Part shown: in pieces, positions 45,617-57,067 of the stretch
Position numbering within the stretch: the first letter of the stretch is position 1
Layout of the letters: each line of letters begins with the position of its first letter
NCBI GenBank assembly: GCA_965153355.1
Contig: OZ231126.1
Span: 97,154,001-97,218,000 of the forward strand
Origin: Flaccisagitta enflata
Lineage: Eukaryota > Chaetognatha > Sagittoidea > Aphragmophora
DNA length: 64,000 nt
Reading direction: 5' to 3'
Made by a program: the position numbers and the translations under genes
The notes under the pieces: model-generated
Database searches by the model: none
Seen by the model: only the letters and a program-made list of their open reading frames with translations
What the model was told of the DNA's origin: nothing

Positions 45617-45927
45617 CTTGCTCTTCAACTCTTCTTCATCCTGAGTGATGCATGAGAAGAAGTTGAGAGATTCCTCATCGAGAGCTTGAGCGATTCCGTT
45701 GGAGGAGGAGAAGGAGGAGGAAGGGATAACCAGAGGGATGCCGTTTGGGGGGGAGGAGGAGGAATGGATAGTCTGAGCGATGCCGTTGGGCCTACAGACG
45801 CCGTTGAGAAGAGCGGCTGAAGGAGAAGAGGAGGAGGAGGAAGGGAGAGCCTGAGAGGTGACGTCTGACGGAGATGTTGCAGCGTTAAGACCGAGAGAGA
45901 TGCCGCCGCTTAAAACACCCTCAGAAG
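45617..45927 (-). CDS. ZFYVE1: ZFYVE1-like exon 3: low-complexity linker
   Basis: Acceptor TTTTTTCATAG before CTTCTGAG, donor AGCAAG before GTATAG, phases 1 to 0, both matching the neighbouring exons. It encodes 103 codons, starting ASEGVLSGGISLGLNAATSP, then Ser/Pro-rich runs with repeated NGI motifs, and ending DEEELKSK. The repeated element is roughly PNGI(A/P)..I.SSSS. I do not recognise a domain. Vertebrate ZFYVE1 has only a short stretch between the zinc modules and the NTPase domain, so exons 3-5 look like a lineage-specific linker, probably disordered. Assignment rests on open frame, splice signals, phase continuity and position rather than sequence similarity. Confidence 0.75.
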
Positions 45928-46147
45928 CTATGAAAAAATGGAAGGAGATTGATGTTGCTCCCAAGAAAAAATAGCATCAAAGCAACCTCAACAGCAGCAG
46001 CTACAAAAGCGTCAACAACAACAGCAGCAACGTCAAGAACAACATAAAATACAACAACACATAAAAAAAACGAGTTCAAAAACACCACCACGACGCACAA
46101 CAACCACAACAACAACATCCAACAATAACAAAATCCGCAACAACCAC

Positions 46148-46368
46148 CTTTGAAATTAGTTCTAGCATGAGCTTTCTTCTTCTTGGCAGTGGAATGAAGC
46201 AAAGCGTCGCAATCGAAACACAGATTCAAGAGACAAGTCGCGCACGTTACGTCAGCGAAATTCCTCTCCAAACACTGATTGATCAGGAAATGCAGAATTA
46301 ATGGTGTATGGGGATGGGCCTGACTTCCCTGTACAAAACTCTGCATGAGTGAAGGATGTAACGAGGGC
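46148..46368 (-). CDS. ZFYVE1: ZFYVE1-like exon 2: B-box-like His ligands and second zinc module
   Basis: Encodes a His-rich stretch (SLHPSLMQSF, QAHPHTPLI) that could supply the His ligands of the first zinc module. Then comes a second module, CLERNFADVTCATCLLNLC, FDCDALLHST and KKKKAHART, with B-box-like Cys/His spacing. The donor is clear: TTCAAAG before GTGG, phase 1, in phase with exon 3. The start is tentative: TTACCCCCTTAG before GCCC has the best pyrimidine tract but needs phase 2, while exon 1 leaves phase 1. Weaker in-frame acceptors lie at GTACAG (about 46338) and AATCAG (about 46279). Sequence just upstream (about 46384-46680) is a dispersed repeat also present at about 400-705, so the exon probably does not extend past 46384. 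Confidence 0.75.
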
Positions 46369-46383
46369 CTAAGGGGGTAATTT

Positions 46384-46680
46384 GGAAAAAAGTCGAAGAG
46401 ACGAAGTCCCTTCGGTCTTTTTGAGTCCTGCAGAGTTTGTTGGATTTCCCTTTTTCTCATGAAGCGTTTGAGAAAGTTGGTAAGTTTTGGGGGCTGAATG
46501 GTGCTACGCATGAAATTAATAGCTAAGAAAGAGCTAAATCTCCTCTTTCAGATGACGCCAAGCAGAATTCTGTGCGATCGATAATTTTGGAGCTATGATT
46601 TTTTGAATCTTTTTTTATTTTTTCTCATTTTTCTCATTTTTCCCTAAAACCAGGAATCGAGTTAGTTGAAGTCTATTTGA
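46384..46680 (-). repeat. Dispersed repeat, copy 2, abutting exon 2
   Basis: Reverse-orientation relative of 400-705. On the gene's sense strand it ends CTTCGACTTTTTTCCAAA, which supplies the pyrimidine-rich stretch in front of the proposed exon 2 acceptor. Confidence 0.75.
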
Positions 46681-46739
46681 ACTTTGAAATGTCCCAGGTG
46701 ATGACTGTGCATCCTGGCAGCACAGTCTCTCTCTCTCAT

Positions 46740-46937
46740 TTCAACTCCCGACTCTATGAGAGGCTTTGTCTGTCAGTCCATCCATCGGTCTGTTAGTCTG
46801 TTTGTCCGTCCAAGTGGAAAAATGGAAAAACAAGCTGTCTAGATACTTGTGTGTTGGGGTTGGGGTTGGGGTGTGGATGGGGATTGGATGCCTCTGTCCA
46901 CCTGTCTGCAACGGTATTGTAACCCTGTGTTACATGT
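46740..46937 (-). mobile_element. HINE-like element, damaged
   Basis: CCGACTCTATGAGAGGCTTT, GTCTGTCAGTCC core, GGATGCCTCTGTCCACCTGT, end GTAACCCTGTGTTACATGTT. Confidence 0.7.
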
Positions 46938-46959
46938 TTTTCTCTGTTTCTCTCTCTGT

Positions 46960-47131
<172 letters not shown>

Positions 47132-47273
47132 TTTTTCTCTCACTCTCTTTTCCTCTCTTTTCTCGGCAGCATTTACTTTTTCCTCGGCGATTGGCCCCTT
47201 ATTGGAAGAAAGAAAGAAAAGAAAAAGAAAAGAAAAGAAAAGAAAAGAAAAAGAAAAGAAAAAGAATATCTAT

Positions 47274-47422
47274 AAAGGCCGGATACACGGCCATCAGTTG
47301 CGGACGGGTGGGCAGGGGCGGAAATGCGTGTTTTCCAACTTTTCGACTCGATCATTACGGACGGACGGACGGATGGACGGACCGACGGAAAAAGCCTCTT
47401 ATAGAGTTGCGTGTCCGCAACT
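47274..47422 (+). mobile_element. HINE-like element, GGCCG subfamily
   Basis: AAGGCCGGATACACGGCCAT start (leading AAC lost), GGACGGACGG core, hairpin AGTTGCGTGTCCGCAACT. Followed 24 bp later by another copy in the same orientation. Confidence 0.9.
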
Positions 47423-47446
47423 AAAAAGAATAGGAAGAAGGGGAAT

Positions 47447-47589
47447 AACAAGGCCGGAAACACGGCCATCAGTTGCGGACGGGTTTGCAGGGGCGGAAAT
47501 GCGCGTTTTCCCACTTTTCGACTCGATCATTACGGACCGACAGACGGACCGACTGACAAAGCCTCTTATAGAGTTGCGGTTCTGCAACT
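47447..47589 (+). mobile_element. HINE-like element, GGCCG subfamily
   Basis: AACAAGGCCGGAAACACGGC start, CGATCATTACGGACC, hairpin AGTTGCGGTTCTGCAACT, then AAAAA. Confidence 0.9.
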
Positions 47590-47885
47590 AAAAAGAAAAA
47601 AAAAAGCTTCAATTTTTGAAGCTTTCTCGTTGCGTAGACGCACCCCGAGAAGATGCATGACAAAACAACAATTTAAAAAAAAAATATTCAATATTGATTT
47701 AATGATGACAAAACTTGATACGTACGATAACAATAGTGGATGATGATGATAACAATGAAAGATAATGACAACAAAATTAAACTAAAAAATAGAATTGAAT
47801 TTATTTAGTTCCTCTTACTTGTATACCAAATTAGAAAAAAATTCATATAGTTTTACTAACTTCTACCTAAAGCCCTGTCAACTTA

Positions 47886-48117
47886 AACAAGGCCGGATAC
47901 ACGACCAATCCGTAGTCGCTGCTGGTGGGCAGGGGCAGTGATGCGAGTGGGCTGGGGTAGTAAATGAGTGGGCGGGGGCTGTATTGACGCCAGGCAGGAG
48001 CTGTGATGGTCAGAAATCCGTTTTTCAGTCGATTTCGCGTCACCAAAATTTTCGCGTCACATACAGACCTACCTACCAAGGGACACACCCTCTTATAGAG
48101 TCGCTTTGGAAGCGACT
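47886..48117 (+). mobile_element. HINE-like element, variant interior
   Basis: AACAAGGCCGGATACACGAC start, repeated GTGGGC(A/G)GGGGC motifs, hairpin AGTCGCTTTGGAAGCGACT, AAAAA. Confidence 0.85.
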
Positions 48118-48477
48118 AAAAATGGGTGAGAAAAAAATAAAAACAAAGGTTTGACTGATTTTTCCTGCTCTATACAATCACATCTAATGTTAAAAAAAAT
48201 GTCCCAAAGTTTGACAACGGTAAGTCTTACCGTAAGATGCCCATTTTGAAGTTTGATAAACAGGTGATCGCACGCTTTAAATCACCGAAAATTGGACAAA
48301 AAATTAAAGGTAAAGTGAATAAAAAACAAGTGGCGTTCGCCATAATGTGTTCCACGATAACTTGATTGAGCATGAATCAATTATGCAATAATTCAAAAAA
48401 CTATTCAATATTAATATTCAGACAAATCTGTGTTATATATATTGGCCGCCTGTAGGCGGCCCTCCACCTTGTCCTCA

Positions 48478-48600
48478 TAACCGCGGGGCTTATAACTGTG
48501 GGGCTTATAATCGTGGGGCTTATAACCGCAGGGCTTATAACCGCGGGGCTTCACACTGTGGGGCTCATAACCACGGGGCTTATAACCGTGGGCTTAGAAT
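48478..48600. repeat. 17-bp tandem repeat
   Basis: About seven units of CCGCGGGGCTTATAA with substitutions. Confidence 0.9.
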
Positions 48601-48644
48601 AATGGGCTCATAACAACAAGCTTCATAACTGGGTTATGTGAAAC

Positions 48645-49180
48645 ATAATGGAGAAAACTAGGCAGAGTGACACACATTCCGAGAAAGCTAGGTTGTGTGA
48701 CACACATTTGGAGAAAACTGGGTTGTTTGACACACAATCAAAGAAAACAGGGTTGTGTGACACACATTTGGAGAAAACTCGGTTGTCTGGCAAATACTTG
48801 GAGGAAACAGGGTTGTATGACACACATTGGAGAAAACTGGGTTGTGTGACACACATTTGGAGAAAACTGGGCTGTGTGACACACATTTGAAGAAAACTGG
48901 GTTGTATTACACACATTGGAGAAAACTGGGCTGTGTGACACACATTCGAAGAAATCTGAGCTGTTTGACACATAGAGAAAACTGGGTTGTGTGACACACA
49001 TCCGAGAAAACTGGGTTGTGTGACACACATTTGGAGAAAACTGGGTTATGTGACACACAATGGAAAGAACTGGGCTGTGTGACACACATTTGGAGAAAGC
49101 TAGGGCGTGTGACACACATTTGGAGAAAACTAGGTTGTGTGATACACATTTGGAGAAAACTGGGTTGTGTGACACACATT
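48645..49180 (-). repeat. 30-bp minisatellite, block 1
   Basis: Unit GAGAAAACTGGGTTGTGTGA + CACACATTTG, about 18 copies. Because 30 is divisible by 3 the minus strand is open and reads QMCVTQPSFL repeats. Confidence 0.95.
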
Positions 49181-49184
49181 GGTA

Positions 49185-49700
49185 GCCACCGGCAGTGGGA
49201 TTGATTTGTCCGCATTATTTTTTTGTCAACCGAAGCCTAAATATTCCTGTAAGTATCTGGAATTTTTTTCAAAGGAACAAAATCGGTTATGTAATTGAAT
49301 GCCGTTTACCTCATCGATTTTCTCCTTGCGGCTCATTGCGGCTTACCTGTCAAAGGTTGAATTCTAATATGCAAATTAGTCTAATCGGCTAATTTGCATA
49401 AGCATATGCATCTTAATGACTTCCAAATTTCATGAAATTTTAGGTGATGTTGGTAGATGTTGCTTGGAAGCTATGGTCTGAATTTTAATCCAAATTTCGC
49501 ATTTCTAATGGGGGAAAATGATGATTTTACTGAAAACAAAAATAAAAAGGCCAATAAACGTTAAATTTAGTGCATTTAACCCTATTTGCTAACATCCCTT
49601 TGAGAAAAAATCGCTCGATAACATCTTACAAGATGCATATGAGTACATCACAACTAAAAAAATAGTAAAAACTATTTTTTAAATTTTTGACTACTCCAAG
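49185..49700. other. Unique sequence between the two minisatellite blocks
   Basis: AT-rich, contains TAATTTGCATAAGCATATGCA; no gene or repeat recognised. Confidence 0.6.
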
Positions 49701-49705
49701 CTAAC

Positions 49706-50740
49706 ATTGGAGAAAACTAGGTTGTGTAACACACATTTGGAGAAAACTGGGTTGTTAGAAACACATTGGAGAAAACTAGGTTGTGTGACACACATTTGGA
49801 GAAAACTGGGTTGTGTGACACACTTTGGAGAAAATTAGGTTGTGTGACACACATTTGGAGAAAGCTGGGTTGTGTGACACACATTTGGAGAAAACTTGGT
49901 TATGTGACACACAATGGAGAAAACTGGGCTATGTGACACACATTCGGAGAAAACTAAGCTGTGTGACACACATTTGGAGAAAACTGGGTTGTGTGACACA
50001 CATCGGAAAAAACTGGGTTGTGTGACACACATTCGGAAAAAAACTGGGTTATGTGACACACAATGGAAAAAACTGGGCTGTGTGACACACATTCGGAGAA
50101 AACTAGGCTGTGTGACACACATTTGGAGACAACTGGGTTGTGTGACACATATTGGAGAAAACTGGGTTGTGTGACACACATTCCGAGAAAACTGGGCTAT
50201 GTGACACACAATGGAGAAACTTGGGCTGTGTGACACACATTTGGAGAAAACTGGGCTGTGTGACACACATTCGGAGAAAGCTAGGTTGTGTGACACACAT
50301 CGGAGAAATTTGGGTCATGTGACACACATTCGGAGAAAACTGGGTTATGTGACACACAATGGAGAAAACTAGGCTGTGTGACACACATTTGGAAAAAACT
50401 GGGTTGTGTGACACACATTGGGAAAAACTGAGTTGTGTGACACACATTGGAGAAAACTGGGTTGTGTGACACACATTGGAGAAAACTGGGTTGTGTGACA
50501 CACATTTGGAGAAAACTGGGTTCTGTGACACACATCAGAGAAAACTGGGCTGTGTGACACACATTTAGAAAAAACTAGGCTGTGTGACACACATTCGGAG
50601 AAAACTGGGCTGTGTGACACACATTCGGAAAAAGCTCGGCCGTGTGACACACATTCGGAGAAAACTGGGTTGTGTGACACACATTCGGAGAAAACTGGGT
50701 AATGTGACACACATTCGGAGAAAACTGGGTTGTGTGACAC
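49706..50740 (-). repeat. 30-bp minisatellite, block 2
   Basis: About 34 more units of the same repeat, separated from block 1 by about 520 bp of unique sequence, ending at a short GGAC tract. Confidence 0.95.
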
Positions 50741-51054
50741 ATGGATGGACGGACGAACGGACGGACAGACGGACGGAGAAACTATGAATATAAAGTGTTC
50801 CACTATCGTTGAACACAATAAAAGAAAAAGTGTTGTACATTCTTATTCCAATCTATAAAAGTGGTCAGATGGGTAATGGATACAAAGCTATGAACAAAAA
50901 GGTCAGATGAGACATCATATGAGCTCTGTCTGTCTGTTCGTCCATCTGTCAGTCTGTCGATTTATATATCTGTTAATGTGTAAATGTTTTTATTTTTTTC
51001 TATTTTAATGAGTAAGTGTTTTTATTTTTTTCTTAAACTTTTCTGATGATTTTT

Positions 51055-51241
51055 AGTCGCAGACATGCGACACTACACCTTACTGTTGGTTGTTCCGTCA
51101 GTCCGTCCGTTGGTCTGCCTGTTGGTCCTTCCGTCCGTCTGTCAGTCTGTCCATCCATCATATTTCTCAATTGCGAGCGGCTTTTGCATCACTGCTCCTG
51201 CAAAACCATCCGCGACTGTCCTGCCCTGTATCCGGCCTTGA
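51055..51241 (-). mobile_element. HINE-like element
   Basis: AGTCGCAGACATGCGACACT start, GTCCGTCCGTTGG core, CTGCTCCTGC, end CTGTATCCGGCCTTG. Confidence 0.8.
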
Positions 51242-51309
51242 TTCTCTCAAAAAGAAGAAAGCATTTAATCATGTTTAACTAATTCTTGTGCGGAAATATT
51301 GCGTACTGA

Positions 51310-51940
51310 CATATGACGGCGAGCATCCGACGGCAAGATTTAGTGTGTCAACAGGGGTTAAAATAGAAAATTTTTTTGAGAAAAAAAACAAAGAATAACA
51401 TGAAAAAAATCATTGGAGTATATCTAAATGGATATTCTATTACAAAATTTGCATTCAAAAAGGAGAAAACAGCAAGTAGAGCTATCAATAACTAAATGTA
51501 TTCCCTAGTAAATATTCAAATTTCATTTTTTGTTCACTGATAGGAGGCTTGTTAAAATTATAACTTTGCATAGAAAACAAAAAAACACAAAAATAAAGAA
51601 CATAGCCCCCTTCCAAAATTGATTATAGAGGGGGCTATGTTTTTGAAAATGCAAAATTTCTCTGCATTTGAGAGTCTTATAATTTTAACAGCAGTAAAAA
51701 GAAAAAAAATGTAAGCAAAATTTCACTAAGAACCCTTATTTTCTTTGCTTTTCTTATGTGAATTGCCAATTTCAAGGTTCTTTTGAGGTCAGCATATAAC
51801 AAAGACATACACAGAGAATATTTCTGGAGATAATTGGATTTATGACAGTATTTTTAGCATTACTATTATTCAACTATAGTTTAAAAAATAGGGTGAAACA
51901 CTATGTGTTGCCATCAATTGCTTTCCGTCATATTCATTGT
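51310..51940 (+). repeat. 620-bp dispersed repeat, copy 2
   Basis: GAGCATCCGACGGCAAGATT start and the same ordered segments as 42000-42620, in the same orientation, about 85% similar by eye. Confidence 0.75.
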
Positions 51941-52160
51941 AACCTTGGTCTGTATGTTTGTCAGTCTGTCCATTCACCGGATCATCGCGTATAGTAGCTT
52001 AGTCGTATGCATGGGGCTCAGAATTGTGAATTAAGTATTTGAATCTTACAGATAGAATTTGAAACCAGTATCTAGTTTCATTGAACCAATGAAAAAAATT
52101 TCAACGCAAAAAGCAAGTGACAAAGATCACTTGTAAATTGAAACTGGAACCTGATATTTA

Positions 52161-52363
52161 AACAAGGCCAACGCGTTACAAGTCGCGTGCGGTCTTGAAG
52201 ACTAAAAGACTAAAAGTCCTACCGACCAAAAGACAAAACAACTAATAGTAGGAGCAGTAATGCAAAAAATGCCCAAAAACGCCGAAAAAAGCTAACGGAG
52301 ACCAACCGACCGACCAACCGACCGATCAACATAGTGGTTCATAGAGTCGTGTAGCACGCGACT
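52161..52363 (+). mobile_element. HINE-like element, variant
   Basis: AACAAGGCCAACGCGTTACA start, AGTAGGAGCAGTAATGC, CAACCGACCGACC core, AGTCGTGTAGCACGCGACT end, AAAAA. Confidence 0.85.
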
Positions 52364-52572
52364 AAAAAGACCACTAAGTTTCTACTCTCTCAACCCTTTC
52401 TTCCCCCATTCTTCCTGCCCCCCCCCCCCTTCCCTTCCCCTCTTTCCTGTTTGATTTCCTTTTTTGTATCCATATCTGTTTTTGTGTTTTTGAATCTATC
52501 CATCAATCCATCTGCGTTTGCTGCTGTCTGCATGGCTCTGTCTGTGTGTCGGTTTGTCTGTTTTTCTGTCCT

Positions 52573-52580
52573 TCTGTCTC

Positions 52581-52655
<75 letters not shown>
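52573..52655. repeat. (TCTG)n/(TC)n microsatellite
   Basis: CTGTCTGT units followed by (CT)n, just upstream of the pseudogene. Confidence 0.95.
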
Positions 52656-53810
52656 GTTCCAGGATGATCCGAGTAGATTTTTAGTCAGGCAAGCAATAAG
52701 ATGCATTGTCTTTCTGTCCATTGTTTTGTTGGTTCATGAGTGCCTCACATTAAAGTTGGAAAATCTGAAGTCGTGATTTAAAGCTGCCATTTGTGTAAAT
52801 GTGTACTATCATTTTATGAATAGGTACCATTCCATCTGGAGAAGTGAAAGAGAATGGGCAGGATTGTCTCCAGATCATGTCATTGAGTCAGTTCTTATGA
52901 AAAGTTTGAAAACATCTGGTGGGCTTACAAGAGGGCGTGGCATGTCAGAGCAGCAGAGAGCCATTTGGGCCTTATCTATGCCAGCGTGTGCCTCCATTAA
53001 CAGCTCCATGCAAGCGCTCACTGTAGTCCAGGGAGCAACAGGTGAGCAACACCAGGAACTGTCCCCATCTAGAACATCTAGAGACTGGAAGGACACATTC
53101 ATAATGATACAATATCTACAGGATTGAAATCTATTTGACTGCGGAGAGAAACTATGAAGTACATGCACAAGCTGCTGTTAATGTGGATGAATCCAAAATG
53201 ATTGGGTCAAAAATTATTGCCAAAATGGAAGGACTTCAATGATCAGAGCACACTTTCAAAAGATCAGGCTGTATCAATGGCCTCAAAAGTTGCAGTAAAA
53301 AAATAGATGGTGAGAAGAACTATGTATCACCTCATCGTCTTTTTCAACGATAAGCAATTGCAGCTTCTGCAGTGGCAGCTGAAACACAAGCTAGTGGATC
53401 CACAGCAACTTCAGCTGCATCAAGTCTCCTACCAACAACTTTCACGTATGAATTGACTACATATCCAACAGCATTATTTGAAACTGTTGACCTGCTGCTT
53501 GAACCTCAAAAATCATGTTTGGCAGATGAAATATGGAACATGACCCAAGCAAATTCTGCAATTGTCCCCGAGTATTCTCAGTTTGTTTTGGATGGAGGGT
53601 CTTTGCTCCACAGAATAGTATGGAATCGTGGATCTACTTTTGAAAATATACTCAATGCATGCACAAATTATGTCAATCGAAAATATGGCAGGGCAATAGT
53701 TGAATTTAATGGCTACCAGGGCAGCACCATTAAGGACATGACAAACAAGAGACGCAGTAAGGGTAAAAATGGCATGACAGTCACATTTGAAAATAGTCAA
53801 AAGCGTTACA

Positions 53811-54342
53811 TGGTCAGCGGTACCCAATGCCCCTAAATTAGTGTATGTGGCAATGAGATTATGAGAGGGGCAGCGGCCCCGGAGGCATCAATGACCTATG
53901 ATTCCACATAGGACAATTTTTTCCATTATGAGCAGCTGGGTTGGAGGGGTGAGAGGCCTGATTTTGGGTCTTTTGGTCTGAGATGCTTGGTTTGGGGTCT
54001 GAGAGGCTTGATTTAGGGTCTGAAAGGCCTGATTTGGGTCTGTGGGGTCTAATTTAGGGTCTGAAGAGCCTGATTAGGGGTCTGGGAAGCCTGATTTGGG
54101 GTATGAGAGGCCTGATTTGGGGTCTGAGCCCTGATTTGGGGTATGAGAGGCATGATTTAGGGTTAGAAAGGTTTGATTTGGGGTCTGAAAGGCCTGATTT
54201 GAGGTCTGAGAGGCCTGATTTGAGGTCTGAGAGGCCTTATTTGAGGCTTGGGGATGGGGGGACGTACATACGGAAAACGGAAAACGGTGAAAATTGCCCT
54301 ATGTGGAATCATAGGTCATCGGCCCCTCCGGAGCTGCTGCCC
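53811..54342. mobile_element. TIR element of the TGGTCAGCGG family with internal 21-bp satellite
   Basis: Interrupts the pseudogene. The left end has GGGGCAGCGGCCCCGGAGGC and TGACCTATGATTCCACATAGG-like sequence; the right end is its imperfect inverse (CCTATGTGGAATCATAGGTC, then CCGGAGCTGCTGCCCA). Between them lie about 15 diverged copies of a 21-bp unit, GGGTCTGAGAGGCCTGATTT. The same TGGTCAGCGGTACCC start occurs at 58101 and 7194. Confidence 0.7.
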
Positions 54343-54615
54343 AAGAACATGAACCTGGCTGTAACAAAAGAGGTTTTCTTGAGCAATAAAGAAAACTAGC
54401 AAAGGTTCATCATCATGCTTGGTGAGGAATTGTCTAAAAATGGTTGCACAGTTTTCCATGACACTGTGGATGCTGATTGTCTGATTGTAAAGAAAACCAT
54501 GGGGAATGCAGCTGAGAATTAGGTGGTTCTTGTTGGAGATGACACTGATTTGTTGGTTCTTCTGTTGCACCAGCAATATGAGGAAAAACATGTTTACTTT
54601 GCTCCAGAACCAAAA

Positions 54616-54765
54616 AACAAGGCCGGATACACGGCAATCCAGTCGCGGACGGTTAGGCAGGAGCAGTAATGCGAAAACCGCTCGGAAATCAAAAATGTGA
54701 CGGACGGACCGACAGACCGACCTACCGACCGACACGGCAAGGTGTAGAGTCGCGTGTCCGCAACT
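54616..54765 (+). mobile_element. HINE-like element splitting the pseudogene
   Basis: AACAAGGCCGGATACACGGC start to AGTCGCGTGTCCGCAACT, inserted in an A-run of the pseudogene reading frame (after PEPK-coding sequence, before VRTWDLKDV-coding sequence). Confidence 0.9.
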
Positions 54766-55442
54766 AGAAATATGAAAGTACGGACTTGGGATTTGAAGGA
54801 TGTGAGGATGAGATTAGGTTCTTACATATGCAAGCATATCTTATTTGTTCATGCTATGCTTGGTTGTGATAGCACATCTCATGTGTTTGGCCTTGTCAAA
54901 GGTGTCTTGTTTAAGATGAAATCAAATGCTCAACTGCAGCAATGTGCCAATGTATTTTCCTCAAGGCACTCTACCAATGAAGATATAAGAAAGGCAGGTG
55001 AACAAACCTTGGTAATTTTGTATGTTGGCAAGAAAGATGATGACCTTAACATCGTGAGCCATAAAAAGTTTTGTGAAAAGATTGCGAGCAATGTTGCAAG
55101 CATAGAACCTCAAGCCCTGCCTCCTACCTCTGCAGCCATGAAATATCACAGTTATCGAGTTTATTATCAGATATGTGTTTGGAGTGAGTGGGACAGCAAT
55201 ATGTCCCCTGAAGATTGGGGATGGAGAATTGATGAAGAAGGCTTTGAACCAGTTGCCACTGACCTTCCAGTAGCCCCTGAAAATCTATTAAAAGTGGTCA
55301 AATGTAGCTGTATAACTGATTGTGATGTTCCTGTTGGAAACACAATCTAAAGTGCACAATAGCCTGCACTCATTGCAGAGGTTCAGATTGTAGAAATGTC
55401 ATTGATGCAGGAGTATCCATTGACAACATTTGCTGAATTTTT

Positions 55443-55644
55443 AGTCGGGTGCACGCGACTCTACACCCTGCTTTGTCCGTCCGTTGGTAGGTTGGTCGGT
55501 TGGTTGGTTGGTCACATTTTATTTCATTTATCAACTTTATTTCAATAACTCATTTTAAGTCATTTTAGAGTATACTAAGTCATTTCAAGCCATTCTAAAT
55601 CAATTTGTAAGTTTTGCACACGACTTATAGGTGTTGGCCTTGTT
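55443..55644 (-). mobile_element. HINE-like element with short internal array
   Basis: AGTCGGGTGCACGCGACT, GTCCGTCCGTTGG core, four TCATTTTAAG-like units, end CGACTTATAGGTGTTGGCCT, TGTT. Confidence 0.85.
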
Positions 55645-55649
55645 TATTG

Positions 55650-56415
55650 CAAAATCATATGTACAGTTTTTTCACTTATCTAATCTACTATTTTTTTTTT
55701 CAGTTTAATACCCAAAATTGTTAGATAGGTTTTTTAGGTAGATTGACCTATCACTAGCTTGCGATTGAAGTCAGCAAATTTGAAAAGACTTTTCTGATGC
55801 TGAGTCTATTGATAGGTACACAGAATTAAAAATGTGCCCCAAGGTTCATCTTATAGCCTTCTCGACCATCTTTTTCCTTATTTTGGAATTCATAGTCCTT
55901 CTAATCAATTAAAGAAATAGATATAAAAATTCATTAATTTAAGGCTAACTTTATCATGCAATTATTTTTACTTATGGCGCGATTTTTGGCAATTTTCTGG
56001 CGATTTTTCAGGTTTGGACACCTCTACGTAAAACAACAAAATCAGATGCTTCCCGGTGGAAACCTTTGGTAAACTTTTCTGCAACATTCGTTGTGATGGT
56101 TTGGAGTAGGAAACAACCGTCAGACCTTTGTTTTTATTTTTTTCTTGGTTTCAGTATATAGACCTCTAAGTTGACAGGGCTACTATGTGACAAGTGCAAC
56201 ATTGTAAATCGCTTATGTCCAGTAAAATATTACTACAAAAATAATAGGCAAAAGGTAGTAGAAGTTTATGAATTTTTCTGAAACTTGGTACACAAGCTCC
56301 CATTGACATAAAAATAACACTGGTAAAGTTTCATGAACTTCTAAGGCCTGGTTATGACTCATTGTATTGGGTATTGGTATTGGTTTTACAATATTTAGGT
56401 GTATTGGTTTTTCCA
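55650..56415. other. Intron 1 segment, nothing recognised
   Basis: AT-rich, no notable frame or repeat apart from the neighbouring elements. Confidence 0.55.
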
Positions 56416-56416
56416 T

Positions 56417-57067
56417 ATACACCGTCTTTAAATCGAATTGACTTTTTGTAAACCTTTATAATGTGGAAACTACTTGGCAAAAAGTTCTCAAATTTTCAGT
56501 GTATGTTGATAACATGCTGTGGTTTTACTATGCCAAATCTGGATATTGAGCGCTTGATTGTTGGAAGTCAGCATAACTTATAAAAAAACACCACTTTCTA
56601 GGCCAACTCAATTTAATGTTTAAAGAAGCTGTTTCTATCATTTCAATTTCAATTCAACTCAATTTTATGTTTAAAGAAGCTGTTTCTATCATTTCTCAAA
56701 AAATGATCTTGGGTCCAGGAATTGGTCTCAGATGACAAAAAACTACTGAAATTCTGTTCCACAAGTAATAGCTAGTCACTTTAGACCAATTCCTGGTCTT
56801 TAGGTCAATATCTATAGAGATAATGGGTTGAAAAAAACAGCTTCTATAAAGGACCGCTCTTCAAAATTTAGGTCGGCCTCAAAAATGGCAGTTTACTTCA
56901 ATGTTGTGCTTTTTTCCAACAATCTGGCGCTTAATACTGAGATTTGGCATAGTAAAACAGCAGCATATTACCAACATACACTGAAAATTTGAGGACTTTT
57001 TGCCAAGTGATTTCCAAGTTATAAAGGTTTACAAAAAGTAAATTCAATTTAAAGACGGTATATATAT
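56417..57067. mobile_element. Foldback element
   Basis: TATACACCGTCTTTAAAT at the left is inverted at the right. Arms of about 220 bp share TTTTGCCAAGTAGTTTCCA-type and CAGTGTATGTTGATAACATG-type segments. Confidence 0.8.

Larger units (their letters stand above)
52801..55440 (+). pseudogene. Broken copy of an invertebrate multicopy gene with DDTDLLVLL motif and Cys-rich tail
   Basis: Intronless fragments in plus orientation, opposite to the host gene. Segment 52801-53127 encodes WAGLSPDHVIESVLMKSLKT and GGLTRGRGMSEQQRAIWALS. Segment 53372-53810 encodes TYELTTYPTALFETVDLLLE and similar. 54343-54615 encodes VVLVGDDTDLLVLLLHQQYE. 54766-55350 encodes FVHAMLGCDSTSHVFGLVKG and LPPTSAAMKYHSYRVYYQIC. 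A frameshift near 55333 then reveals KHNLKCTIACTHCRGSDCRN. I recall this architecture from uncharacterised repeated proteins in invertebrate genomes. The DAD and DDTD acids suggest a PIN/FEN1-like nuclease fold (inference). Several stops and frameshifts, plus two insertions (53811-54342 and 54616-54765), make it non-functional. It has no clear terminal repeats. Confidence 0.75.

Noticed and set aside
48645-50740. CRISPR-like array or repeat-protein gene (30-bp units)
   Set aside because: No unique spacers; low-complexity decapeptide, no start or splice context, interrupted by unique AT-rich sequence.
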